From an uncultured Oscillospiraceae bacterium (lineage in GTDB: Bacteria; Bacillota; Clostridia; Oscillospirales; Ruminococcaceae), in assembly GCA_949285935.1 (NCBI GenBank), contig CASEAH010000073.1, positions 1 to 64,000 on the forward strand: 64,000 bases of DNA. The letters run 5' to 3'. Below the pieces are notes generated by a model, which was given only the letters and a program-made list of their open reading frames with translations, was not told the DNA's origin and ran no database searches. Positions 54,353 to 62,516 of this stretch are shown in pieces; position 1 is the stretch's first letter, and the number at the start of each line of letters is the position of its first letter. The position numbers and the translations under genes were made by a program.

Positions 54353-55099
54353 TTACCCATGCCGTTCCGCGGCGGCCTGATCCGCCAGACACGCCTTTAC
54401 GCTGGAAGCGTCTTTAAAGTCATGGGGAAACACATGCATCGATCTTCGATTTTCCAGCACATCCTGGATCTGTTTCAGACGTTCTTTAAAACGGGCCATC
54501 TCCACCCTGCCCTGGGTCACCTCCGAAATATGCACCACCGGCAAAACCAGGCGGCCGCCATATCGGTAAGCCTTGTCCATGGCCTCCCGGGGGGTATCCG
54601 AGATCCCCATACGCCGCAAAGCCTGCGTACCCACCGGCACCAGAATCGCGTAAGGGGGAAGCTTGGCAAGAGCATATTCCAGATTGTCAAAGCAGTGGTA
54701 GATCTCCCGTGCGGTGGGAGGGCTTTGTGGGGCATGCACACAGCAGCAGGCATTGAAAAGCAGGATCCCATGTTCGTTCAGCCCCATCTCCTCCAAAAGG
54801 TTTCGGCAGAGCTGATCGTCCAGGTCGGCAAACGGCCGTCCCGCCCGGTATTCCGAATCGCCGGGGCAGAGCCCCAGAAATACGATGCCTGTGCTTTTGC
54901 AGGACGGGGCCATAGGCTCAAACATGACGCCCTTGCCGCTTCCTGTGCACAGCTCACAGTGTTCCCGCATATTGTGGGCAATAAAATCCCGGATGGCCTG
55001 AAAATCATCCGGCGCGGCCCTTCTTTTGCTTGCCGGAATCTGCGCAGACAGAGTCCGGCTTCCCAGAGTCGACCGCAGGGGAAGCACCTCCTTGTACAC
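54353..55099 (-). CDS. Uracil-DNA-glycosylase superfamily protein (family-4-like, Fe-S)
   Basis: About 248 residues. UDG motif 1 reads GLCPGDSEYRAGRPF, followed by NACCCVHAPQSPPTAREIYHC and VPVGTQALRRMG, with a late HISEV where many members have HPS. Four Cys fit the family-4 pattern: CELC (C48, C51) and C-X15-C near 120-136, ligands for a 4Fe-4S cluster. The start is uncertain: GTG at 55099 lies just before AAGGAGG, and the codon at ideal distance after AAGGAGG is CTG (about 55078). It shares an operon with a peptidase, which is odd for a repair enzyme. Confidence 0.75.
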   Translation of the reverse strand: MYKEVLPLRSTLGSRTLSAQIPASKRRAAPDDFQAIRDFIAHNMREHCELCTGSGKGVMFEPMAPSCKSTGIVFLGLCPGDSEYRAGRPFADLDDQLCRNLLEEMGLNEHGILLFNACCCVHAPQSPPTAREIYHCFDNLEYALAKLPPYAILVPVGTQALRRMGISDTPREAMDKAYRYGGRLVLPVVHISEVTQGRVEMARFKERLKQIQDVLENRRSMHVFPHDFKDASSVKACLADQAAAERHG

Positions 55100-55136
55100 T
55101 CCACAGAACTTCTGAAACGGATCAACGCGTATTGCA

Positions 55137-55162
55137 TTATAAAGCGAAATTTCCCGTCATAA
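55137..55162. promoter_or_regulatory. Imperfect dyad, probable MarR operator (peptidase operon)
   Basis: TTATAAAGCGAAA (55137-55149) faces TTTCCCGTCATAA (55150-55162); 10 of 13 positions are symmetric. It matches the site at 56295-56319 and lies about 35 nt downstream of the start site predicted from the promoter at 55203. Confidence 0.6.
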
Positions 55163-55202
55163 ATCTGTGCAGAATAAATTGTTTTTGGTCTTAACTATTT
55201 TT

Positions 55203-55231
55203 ATGATATAGATACTCTTAATCAAAGTCAA
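55203..55231 (-). promoter_or_regulatory. Promoter of the UDG/M24 operon
   Basis: Minus strand TTGACT (55226-55231), 17-nt spacer, TATCAT (55203-55208). The A+T-rich stretch 55232-55600 behind it shows no gene. Confidence 0.6.
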
Positions 55232-55601
55232 CATTTTTTGTAAAAAACAGGATGATTCAAGCTATTTTCGTTGTTTTGTATATGAAAAGCTATAAAAAAT
55301 CGTGCATTTAGCCGCTTAATAATTTAGTGGCTTACCAATAAATATAAAGTTTAGCCATTTAATCATTCTTCATATATGCTTTCATCTATACTTCTATTTA
55401 TGTGGCCCTCTTTGTCTCAATAAAAACCAGTGGGCGGTTTAAACATATAAACCGGAGTTCATATGGGTCTTGCTGCATTCCTATATGCTTCGAACCACTG
55501 ATGCAAAGATCCGCGAACAGGCTGTCTGTTCTTATAAATATGGTTTGGCGGAAAAGTTTATCATTTTTGCGATCAAATTTATAGCTTTTCCAGCCAAATA
55601 A

Positions 55602-55633
55602 AAGGCCCCAAAGCCTGCAGGCTCCGGGGCAGC
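55602..55633 (-). terminator. Intrinsic terminator of the MarR gene
   Basis: GCCCC/GGGGC with inner AGCCTGCAGGCT, then CTTTTATTT on the minus strand, directly after the stop codon. Confidence 0.8.
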
Positions 55634-55635
55634 AA

Positions 55636-56124
55636 TTATTCTTCAAACAGCTTGGTGTAAGCAGCAAGTACCTTGTAAAAACAATCGATTTCTTCATAAG
55701 TACAGCTTCGCAGCAGATCCTCCAGGGTATGGCTGATATCCACCAGATCATAGGCTTTATGGGCTGCGCTGAGACGGGCGCCCTCCTCCGTTACATACAG
55801 CTCGCTGATTTTGCGGTTGGAGGCATTGGTCACCCGATAAATAAACCCCCTGCGTTCCAGCTTGGATACCGTTTGAGAGACGGCGCTTTTGGTACGATTC
55901 CAGTATTCAGCCAACTGGGTCACCGTAACACCGGGATGATCGGCAATCTCCGTCAAGGTATGAACTTCCATCATGGTCACAACATTCCCTGTGCCGTAGT
56001 CCCGGGAAGAGTTGAGATAATTGCTGTACAGCAGCACAAATTTGTAAAGCGTATCCGCCTTGGCGGCCAGATTCTGGGTCAGCTGCTCAAGGGGCATATG
56101 GTTGGCGTTATTTTTGTTTTCCAT
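55636..56124 (-). CDS. MarR-family transcriptional regulator
   Basis: 162 residues. Winged helix at about 50-125 (HPGVTVTQLAEYWNRTKSAVSQTVSKLERRGFIYRVTNASNRK), with dimerisation helices on both sides. The ATG at 56124 follows AAAAGGAG; longer readings are not supported. Divergent from the APC permease. The dyad found at the permease and at the peptidase operon is the best candidate for its binding site. Confidence 0.9.
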   Translation of the reverse strand: MENKNNANHMPLEQLTQNLAAKADTLYKFVLLYSNYLNSSRDYGTGNVVTMMEVHTLTEIADHPGVTVTQLAEYWNRTKSAVSQTVSKLERRGFIYRVTNASNRKISELYVTEEGARLSAAHKAYDLVDISHTLEDLLRSCTYEEIDCFYKVLAAYTKLFEE

Positions 56125-56256
56125 AAAGGCTCCTTTTGTAATCTTAAAAATAATCCTACTGGTTTTCGGGCCATTTGTCAACCAAAAAGCCGCATTTTTA
56201 CTGCCTGAAACCCAGACTGGCAGCATCATCCATAAAAATTTTTTTAAAAATTCCTG

Positions 56257-56319
56257 TTGACAAGGCACTTTAAACATGGTATGGTTAAGGCGCATTATAA
56301 AGTGAATTTCCTGTCATAA
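56257..56319 (+). promoter_or_regulatory. APC permease promoter with downstream MarR-type dyad
   Basis: TTGACA (56257-56262), 17-nt spacer, TATGGT (56280-56285). The dyad TTATAAAGTGAA...TTCCTGTCATAA (56295-56319) begins at about the start site, where a repressor would block polymerase. The motif including its GCA prefix is almost the same as at 55134-55162. Confidence 0.75.
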
Positions 56320-56372
56320 CAGTTTTCCGCTTTTGGTTTTACGCACCAGGTAAGTATGAGGAGGATTTTGTT

Positions 56373-57719
56373 ATGGCAGGACAAGTTGCGTCTAAAGCCG
56401 ATTCCAAACTGAATTTTAAAGAAGTTTACTCCCAGTCTATGGGCAACATCATCGGCGCTGGCATCATTACTTCCACCGGTATCTGCATGGGCTTTACCGG
56501 TTCCGGCGTCTGGCTGGCTTATGTGCTGGCGGGTGTTGCTTTTCTGCTCACTGTAGGCCCCATGCTGGTGGCAGGCTCCATCGTCCCCAAGACCAGCGGC
56601 GGCTACTATTATTCTTATCTGATCAGCCCCCAGATGGGCGGCCTTTACAGCTATCTTTTCCTGTTCTCTTCCCTTTCTATCGGTTTCATGGGCGTTTCCT
56701 TCGGTTCCTATATGACGTCCATCGTTTCCTTCGGCAGCGCCCGCTTCTGGTCTCTGCTGGTACTGACGGTCTTCTTCCTGGCTAACCTGCTGGATCAGAA
56801 GTCTGTCGTTAAAGTCCAGACCTTCATGAACGTACTGCTCGTTGTGGGCTGGGTTTCCTTTATCGCTTTGGGCGTTCCCAGGGTTGATTGGTCTGTCTTC
56901 ACTGTGGATCAGATGCTTCCCAACGGCTTCGACGGCATGTTTGACTCCGTTGCTACTCTGGTCTTTGCCATGGGCGGCGCCATCTGGCTGGTGGACAGCG
57001 GCGAGCGTATCGAAAACCCCGAAAAGAATGTTATCTGGGGCAACTTCTCCGTGGTAGGCACTGCTGCCGCTCTCTTTGCTATGGTTTCCGTGATCGCTGC
57101 CGGCGTTCTGCCTCTCCCCGAAGTTGTCAACCAGCCCCTGACCCTGGTTGCCCGCGCCATTTATCCCGGTGAGACTTACCTGGTCTTCGTCATCGGCGGT
57201 GCTCTGGGTGCTCTGGCTACCACCATCAACGGCCGTTTCCTGGGTGCTGCCAACGCTCTGCTCCGCAGCGGCAAGGAAGGCTGGTTCCCCAAGGCTATGG
57301 GCAAACAGAACCGCAACCTGGTTCCCTACGTGTTCATGCTCATTGTTTATCTGCTCTGCATCCTGCCCATCGTCTTCAATGTTGATACCGTCATGCTGAA
57401 CAAAATGTCTGCCGCGGCCAACAACGTGACCCGCGTGCTGCCCAACATCGGCTTGCTGTATGTCATCAAGAAGTTCCCCGATGAGTGGAAAAAATCCCGT
57501 TACTACATGAGCAAACCCGTCCTCACCGTATTCATGATCGTCTGCATGGGCACTCTGGCTGCTGTGCTGTACATGAATATGAGAAGCTTCACTCCCACCA
57601 TGTGGATCGCCTCTATCGCCCTGATCGTAGGCTTCTATGTGCTGGCCTGCTTCCGCGCCAAGTATGCTGAAAGCATCATCGCTCAGCGCAACGCTGAAGG
57701 CAAATCTGCACAGGACTAA
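56373..57719 (+). CDS. APC-superfamily amino acid permease
   Basis: 448 residues with about 12 helices. The first helix has the substrate motif SMGNIIGAGIITSTG, and the next PKTSGGYYYSYLIS. The substrate is an amino acid or amine, unspecified. Codon choice is notably regular (GTT, GCT, CTG, GGC), as in highly expressed genes, and differs from neighbours. It has its own promoter and terminator and is divergent from the MarR gene. With the adjacent peptidase and lyase genes it points to amino-acid or peptide use. Confidence 0.9.
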   Translation: MAGQVASKADSKLNFKEVYSQSMGNIIGAGIITSTGICMGFTGSGVWLAYVLAGVAFLLTVGPMLVAGSIVPKTSGGYYYSYLISPQMGGLYSYLFLFSSLSIGFMGVSFGSYMTSIVSFGSARFWSLLVLTVFFLANLLDQKSVVKVQTFMNVLLVVGWVSFIALGVPRVDWSVFTVDQMLPNGFDGMFDSVATLVFAMGGAIWLVDSGERIENPEKNVIWGNFSVVGTAAALFAMVSVIAAGVLPLPEVVNQPLTLVARAIYPGETYLVFVIGGALGALATTINGRFLGAANALLRSGKEGWFPKAMGKQNRNLVPYVFMLIVYLLCILPIVFNVDTVMLNKMSAAANNVTRVLPNIGLLYVIKKFPDEWKKSRYYMSKPVLTVFMIVCMGTLAAVLYMNMRSFTPTMWIASIALIVGFYVLACFRAKYAESIIAQRNAEGKSAQD

Positions 57720-57735
57720 GCTGAAATTTTAAATC

Positions 57736-57766
57736 AAAAGGCTCCCCGCATAGCGGGGAGCCTTTT
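57736..57766 (+). terminator. Intrinsic terminator of the permease gene
   Basis: Perfect 14-bp stem AAAAGGCTCCCCGC / GCGGGGAGCCTTTT. Confidence 0.9.
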
Positions 57767-57821
57767 GGGGTGGCTCAAAAGAAGCCTTATGGAGATGATC
57801 CAGACAGGAACGCTTCCTTTG

Positions 57822-58129
57822 CTATAATGAAAGTACGGCCTGGTAACTGCAAGAATAACAAAGGGATATCATCCAATGAATGACATAAATAATTTATTGC
57901 ATACGCATTGGTGCCAAGGATACTATATGGATACGGCAGGCAAAATGCAAAAAACAGGAGAAGTATCCCCCTCACCAGCTCTATATGAAGACAAAGCTGG
58001 CGAACCGTTGACGATGGGAAACTTCTAAACCCCTTAACGGGCAGCAAGCAACAGAACCTTCACGGCAGACAGGCCGTACTCACACAATATGATGTGCAGG
58101 TTATTAACAAAGGGCTATACCTGTCTATG
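57822..58129 (+). ncRNA. Possible independent small transcript between two terminators
   Basis: A TATAAT box (57822-57827; -35 poor) and a strong terminator (58130-58160) frame about 300 nt unlike neighbouring DNA: A+T-richer and with no tie to a flanking gene. It does not match tmRNA, RNase P RNA or 6S RNA by the motifs I can recognise. It could be a small RNA or the mRNA for the short ORF inside it. Confidence 0.3.
57876..58028 (+). CDS. Possible 50-residue small protein
   Basis: ATG at 57876, weak site AAAGGG 10 nt upstream, stop TAA at 58028. The peptide starts MNDINNLLHTHWCQGYYM and is hydrophilic; no family recognised. Its codon use is A+T-rich. It may be a remnant of an acquired gene or a real short protein. 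Confidence 0.3.
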   Translation: MNDINNLLHTHWCQGYYMDTAGKMQKTGEVSPSPALYEDKAGEPLTMGNF

Positions 58130-58160
58130 AAAAAACCCCCGGCCCAGCCGGGGGTTTTTT
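58130..58160. terminator. Strong bidirectional terminator
   Basis: Perfect 13-bp stem AAAAAACCCCCGG / CCGGGGGTTTTTT with a 5-nt loop; it can end both the small transcript and the leftward CapA gene. Confidence 0.88.
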
Positions 58161-58380
58161 TATTTATCTGCACAGCCTGAATAAGGCTGCGGATTGTCGC
58201 CGGGCTTCAGTCCTGTATCAAAGCTGCCGCACAAATTTTCTCTTTCTTTGGATATTCTTTTGCACATTTCGGGCTTCTGCAGCTCTCCAAAACCCGTCTC
58301 AAACAGGCCACCGGCAGATGCCTGCCTTGCAGTGGGCATTTACTGCGATGTTAAACCTTTTGGAAGACAATTCCCCCATT

Positions 58381-59619
58381 TTATGAAGGAACCTTCTCAG
58401 TGGCTGTGCTGCTGTCCTGCGAATTTGTTCCAAAATTCAGGCTCTGAAGCTGCTGCTGCAAATATTCCCAGCCAAATCTGGCGTCATGCTGCAGAATGCC
58501 ATGGCTGGCTGCCATTTCAGGGGTGTAATCTGCCAGCGGCCAAATCTCCAGCTGAGAAAAACCGGAGCCGTAGTGGGTCACGGTGGGGATCAGCTCCACC
58601 TTTTCAATTACCGGGGCATTTCCGCCGCCGCAGGTCATCTCTATCCGGAGAAGCCCCGCCAGCATATTCTGGGCCCCGATCTGAGCGGAAATAAAATTCC
58701 CCAGAGAATAAGCCACATAGCTGCGTCCCCGGGAGGTCTCCACAAATTCTCCTCCCTGAAGCACATGGGAATGGTGTCCCAAAATAATATCCGCGCCTGC
58801 TTCCGCCAGTTCCTGGGCCAACTCCCGTTGATTTTCAGTAGGAACTGAAGCGCCCTCCGCTCCCCAGTGAAGGCTCAGGATCACCAAGTCTGCCTGCTGT
58901 GAGGCCTCCGCCAGCTGCCGGCGGATCTCTTCCATATCCGAAAGCAGCAGAACTCCCGCCTCGCTGCCGGAAGGCATGGTAAGGCCGTTGGTAAGTTCCG
59001 TGGCAGCCACCAGCGCCACCGTTATGTCTCCCCGGGTCACCAGATTCAGACGTTCTTTTTGGACCGCATCGGCATAGCTGCCAGCCGCCGCCACTTCGGG
59101 ATGTTTCTCCCAGAATCTTGCGGAAGCCTGCAGCCCCGCTTCACCTTTATCAAAACAATGGTTGTTGGCAGTGGAAAAAAGATTGAAGCCCAGACGGATC
59201 ATTTCTTCACCCACCTCTACCGGGGAGCAAAACAGCGGATAGCTGGATGGTTCCATCTCCTCGCCGGCAAGCAGGGTCTCCTGGTTTATAAAGGCAAAAT
59301 CTGCCTCCTCCAGCAAGGGGGCAATCCGGGCGTAGGCGGGAGCAAAATCATATCCGGCTCCTCCCGTACGCCGGTTGGCCTGATGATAGATAACATCATG
59401 AATCAGGTTGTCCCCTGCCGCCATCAGCACGATCTTTTGGGTCTGAGGCTGAAGATTCGTTTCCTCTTCCTGTGACGGTGCGCTCTGGGAGGAATTTTGA
59501 GTCGTTTCCTCCGCCGTGGAGCTTTGGTCGGAAGGGCTGCCGCATCCCACAGCCGCTGTAAGCGCCATAGCCAATAGCAGGGTCAGTATTTTCCTGGCTG
59601 CATATTTCAATTTTCTCAA
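58381..59619 (-). CDS. CapA-family lipoprotein (PGA_cap metallophosphoesterase-like)
   Basis: 412 residues. A signal peptide with lipobox AAVGC (Cys at 26) is followed by a Ser/Thr/Gln-rich linker and a CapA domain (about 63-370): MAAGDNLIHD, FINQETLL, STANNHCFDKG, LHWGAE and LGHHSHVLQ, with YSLGNF near the end. CapA proteins belong to capsule or poly-gamma-glutamate systems; no capB/capC is present, so the role is probably in wall or surface polymer handling. The start is TTG at 59619, about 8 nt after AGGAGGAGG. Confidence 0.85.
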   Translation of the reverse strand: MRKLKYAARKILTLLLAMALTAAVGCGSPSDQSSTAEETTQNSSQSAPSQEEETNLQPQTQKIVLMAAGDNLIHDVIYHQANRRTGGAGYDFAPAYARIAPLLEEADFAFINQETLLAGEEMEPSSYPLFCSPVEVGEEMIRLGFNLFSTANNHCFDKGEAGLQASARFWEKHPEVAAAGSYADAVQKERLNLVTRGDITVALVAATELTNGLTMPSGSEAGVLLLSDMEEIRRQLAEASQQADLVILSLHWGAEGASVPTENQRELAQELAEAGADIILGHHSHVLQGGEFVETSRGRSYVAYSLGNFISAQIGAQNMLAGLLRIEMTCGGGNAPVIEKVELIPTVTHYGSGFSQLEIWPLADYTPEMAASHGILQHDARFGWEYLQQQLQSLNFGTNSQDSSTATEKVPS

Positions 59620-59773
59620 AGGTCATCCTCCTCCTGTTCGGCAGTACCGTCTTTCCACTTTTCGCATGAAAGTTTTCTTTTCAGGTCACAGTGAGAATGC
59701 CGGCTTCCGCCTGTTTCTGGAACGGACTTTTATTATAGAAGATTCCGCCTGTTTTGACAAGCTTCTCCCTTTC

Positions 59774-59803
59774 TTGACAATCCTTGCCAACTGTGTTAAT
59801 AAT
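59774..59803 (+). promoter_or_regulatory. Promoter of the serine-hydrolase lipoprotein gene
   Basis: TTGACA (59774-59779), 18-nt spacer, AATAAT (59798-59803). Confidence 0.55.
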
Positions 59804-59847
59804 GGTAGCGGTCCCAAGGTATCAAAAGGGAGAAAGGAACGAACTGT

Positions 59848-61182
59848 ATGTACGCCAAAAAATACAAAGAAAAATTTTTCTGCTGTCTTCTGGCCTGCCT
59901 TCTCATGACGTCCTGCCAGACTCATTCACCTGTTTCCTCGCCTTCTCCCACTCCTCTTTCGGCTTCTTCCTCTTCCAGTCCTTCACAGGATCCTGTATCC
60001 GTCGCCCCCGTACAGACCCCTGACCCCGTCCTCCGTGCCCAGGCATCTCAAGCACTGGAGGCCCGGATAGAGGAAATCTGCCTCAACCGTCAGGTCACAG
60101 GAATGAGCCTGGCGGTATTTGACAGTCAGGGGGTCTTCTTCCGGCAAAGCTGGGGGTATGCCGTGGCCGAAACGGGCCAGCCCGTCCAGGAGGATACCAT
60201 CTTTCGTGTGGCCTCTGTCTCCAAAAGTATTACCGCCATGCTGGCTCTGGAACTGGTGGACCAGGGAAAACTCAAATTAGATGAGCCGGTATCTTCTTAT
60301 ATCGGTATTCCTGTGGTCAATCCCGCTTTTCCCGACAAGCCGGTAACACTGCGCCATCTGCTGACCCACACCTCCGGCCTCCAGGACAGCGCCGTCTACT
60401 GGGATGCTGTGAGCCGGTCTACCCTTGCCCCCTTGGAAACTGTGCTGGCCAACAGCTTTTTTGGTGCTCCCGGATCGGCATACTGCTACAGCAATCTGGG
60501 GATGGGGCTGGTCAGCGGGGTGATCGAGGGCGCCACCGGGCAGCGGTTCCTGGATTACACCCGGGAACATGTCTTTGCTCCCATGGGCGTGGATGCCGCC
60601 TATTCTTACAGCGAGATCGTTCACAAGGAGCGGGTGGCGGACATTTATTCCGGCGCTGAGCGGACGGTCCATATGCCTCAGTGGCAGGGGATGACCGGTA
60701 AATATACTGTGCTTCCTGTGGGACAGCTATACGCCTTGGGGCACGGCGACCTGTTCATTTCCGCCGGAGATCTGGCCCGCCTGGTCCAGGTGATGGCCGG
60801 ATGCCCTCAGCCCGAAGAACCTGTGAGCCTGTCCGATGCCTCCCGAAAGGCCATGCAGACCGTGCAATACTCCATGGAGCCTGAGCCCGATGCTTTTCCC
60901 AATGAGGTAATGCGGGGATTGGGAACGCAAATCACCGACCGGCTCCTGGAGGACAGGCGGATGGTAGGGCATCAGGGAAATGCCTATGGCTCCATTTGTG
61001 GGATCTTCTTTGATCCGGTGGAAAAAACCGGGTTTGTCTTTCTGACCAACGGCGCCTCTATGGCTGCCGACACCTCCGGACTCTATCTGGTAAACATGGA
61101 TGTTGCCCGTGCGGTATATGAAGCCTTCTTCCAATATGTACCCCAGGATCATGGGGAAGCATCAGGGTCCCCCGGCGTTTGA
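59848..61182 (+). CDS. Serine hydrolase of the beta-lactamase / class C PBP fold, lipoprotein
   Basis: 444 residues. Lipobox MTSC (Cys 23), then a Ser/Pro-rich linker and the catalytic domain (from about 66). SVSK (nucleophile Ser123, Lys126), the Y-S-N of YCYSNLG and the late GHQGNAYG complete the three motifs. Members are D,D-carboxypeptidases, esterases or peptidases outside the membrane; a true beta-lactamase is less likely. GGGAGAAAGGAA precedes the ATG. Confidence 0.88.
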   Translation: MYAKKYKEKFFCCLLACLLMTSCQTHSPVSSPSPTPLSASSSSSPSQDPVSVAPVQTPDPVLRAQASQALEARIEEICLNRQVTGMSLAVFDSQGVFFRQSWGYAVAETGQPVQEDTIFRVASVSKSITAMLALELVDQGKLKLDEPVSSYIGIPVVNPAFPDKPVTLRHLLTHTSGLQDSAVYWDAVSRSTLAPLETVLANSFFGAPGSAYCYSNLGMGLVSGVIEGATGQRFLDYTREHVFAPMGVDAAYSYSEIVHKERVADIYSGAERTVHMPQWQGMTGKYTVLPVGQLYALGHGDLFISAGDLARLVQVMAGCPQPEEPVSLSDASRKAMQTVQYSMEPEPDAFPNEVMRGLGTQITDRLLEDRRMVGHQGNAYGSICGIFFDPVEKTGFVFLTNGASMAADTSGLYLVNMDVARAVYEAFFQYVPQDHGEASGSPGV

Positions 61183-61210
61183 ACTGCGCCGGAGGACCCT
61201 CCTTGTTTTT
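61164..61210 (+). terminator. Intrinsic terminator containing the stop codon region
   Basis: Stem of about 14 bp (61164-61177 with 61187-61200, one mismatch) followed by CCTTGTTTTTT. The stop codon of the hydrolase (61180-61182) lies in its loop. Confidence 0.7.
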
Positions 61211-61428
61211 TGCGGACCTTATCCCGGAAGATTCCGCGGATATGCCCATCCTATTCCGTTTTCTTTTCCTGCTGCTTTCCGGCAGGTTCCCCATCTTATG
61301 TTCTTCCGCCCTGTTGTAGACGGAGGCACTGTTTGGGCTGCCGCTCTCCAGGCGATTTTTCCCTTTATCACCCAAACCGCAGACCACAGAAATGTTACGG
61401 GTCCAGCCGTATCATTCTGTTTCCGTCT

Positions 61429-62490
61429 TTATCGGGTGGCCAGCGACGTCATCTTCCAGCCATTCTCCGTCCGGAGAAAATACATCCGATAGCTGGAAGG
61501 ATAGACATATTCCCTGGCGCCCCGGAAAATCACATAATCAAAAGAAAGATCGGCCCGAAAGGCGTCTGCGCTTACAGCCCGCAGTTCCCCCCGGCTGATA
61601 TTCCGGTATTCGTTGCCCGTATGCTCAATGTACCAGCCGTTATAGAATTCCTGCATAGAGTCATAAAAAGGCGTCCCCGGCAGCAAATACCGGTTCAGCT
61701 CCGTACGGCTGACATCCGCCGTAATAAAGGCCGCGTAAGCCTTGGCCGCCGCTTCCGCCGCCTTCCAGTAACCGTCCGCATCCGCGGGGTCGGGCTCCGC
61801 TTCCACCCGGAACACCATCTCCGTCTCTTCTTCCGGGCCGGTCACGGTATACCGCAGACCCTGGTCCTCCCCTTCCGCTGTCACCTGCGGGGGCAACAAA
61901 AGCCCCTCAATGGTATAGGAAAGCACCTGAGGAGCGGCGACCTCCGCCGGCAGCCCCTCATATCCCGCAGCCGGGGCCGCTGTGGCTGTACTCCTGTCCG
62001 CTTCCCGCCCATTGATCAGGACCCGGACTCCTTCCGGAGCCTGGACCGTAACCGGGGCAAGGGGTTCCACCCGGGTACGTACCTGCCACCGGTATCGGAA
62101 TCCCTCCGGCGCTTCCCGCAGTTCCAGCCGGGAGATTTCCCGTCCCTGGGACATCAAAAGATAGGAGAGGTCACCTTCGCCGGCTGTGCGTACCAGGGTA
62201 AAGTCCTCCAGAGGTTCTCCGTACAGGTTTTGAAGAAAAGCAATGTATTCCTCCCTGCCGGTAAAGGCAGTGGGTTCAAATCCGGAGGACTCGTAAAGTT
62301 CGTCCCATTGCCCCAGTTCCGCCTGTTTCAGATACCGGCGGACGGAGGACTCCGGGGTATTGGCCTCGTAGCTTTCCAGCGTGTTCCAGAGCCATGCCAG
62401 CACTCCGGCAATCACCGCCAGCCCTACTCCGGCAAACATCATCAGCCCCAGCAGGAACCGTCTTCGACTGTCATTTTCCGCAAGCAACAT
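61429..62490 (-). CDS. Membrane-anchored extracytoplasmic protein, function unknown
   Basis: 353 residues. An N-terminal anchor helix (about 12-34, LGLMMFAGVGLAVIAGVLAWLW) leads to a region with an NTF2-like start (SSVRRYLKQAELGQWDELYESSGF), a beta-rich middle (VTVQAPEGVRVLINGREAD), and a second NTF2-like part (KAYAAFITADVSRTELNRYLLPGTPFYDSM) ending in a WKMTSLA strand. Such tandem NTF2-like domains are found in wall-associated proteins. Start at ATG 62490, 26 nt after the upstream gene; ribosome site AAAGGAAAG. Confidence 0.72.
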   Translation of the reverse strand: MLLAENDSRRRFLLGLMMFAGVGLAVIAGVLAWLWNTLESYEANTPESSVRRYLKQAELGQWDELYESSGFEPTAFTGREEYIAFLQNLYGEPLEDFTLVRTAGEGDLSYLLMSQGREISRLELREAPEGFRYRWQVRTRVEPLAPVTVQAPEGVRVLINGREADRSTATAAPAAGYEGLPAEVAAPQVLSYTIEGLLLPPQVTAEGEDQGLRYTVTGPEEETEMVFRVEAEPDPADADGYWKAAEAAAKAYAAFITADVSRTELNRYLLPGTPFYDSMQEFYNGWYIEHTGNEYRNISRGELRAVSADAFRADLSFDYVIFRGAREYVYPSSYRMYFLRTENGWKMTSLATR

Positions 62491-62516
62491 TTTCCCGTTT
62501 TCTTTCCTTTCCGGAT

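Noticed and set aside
55232..55600. A hidden gene or tRNA in the A+T-rich stretch before the MarR terminator
   Set aside because: No cloverleaf, ribosome site or coherent frame was found.
59848..61182. Annotating the serine hydrolase as a beta-lactamase resistance gene
   Set aside because: The SxxK, YxN and HxG motifs are shared by many peptidases and esterases of the fold; nothing points to antibiotic hydrolysis.
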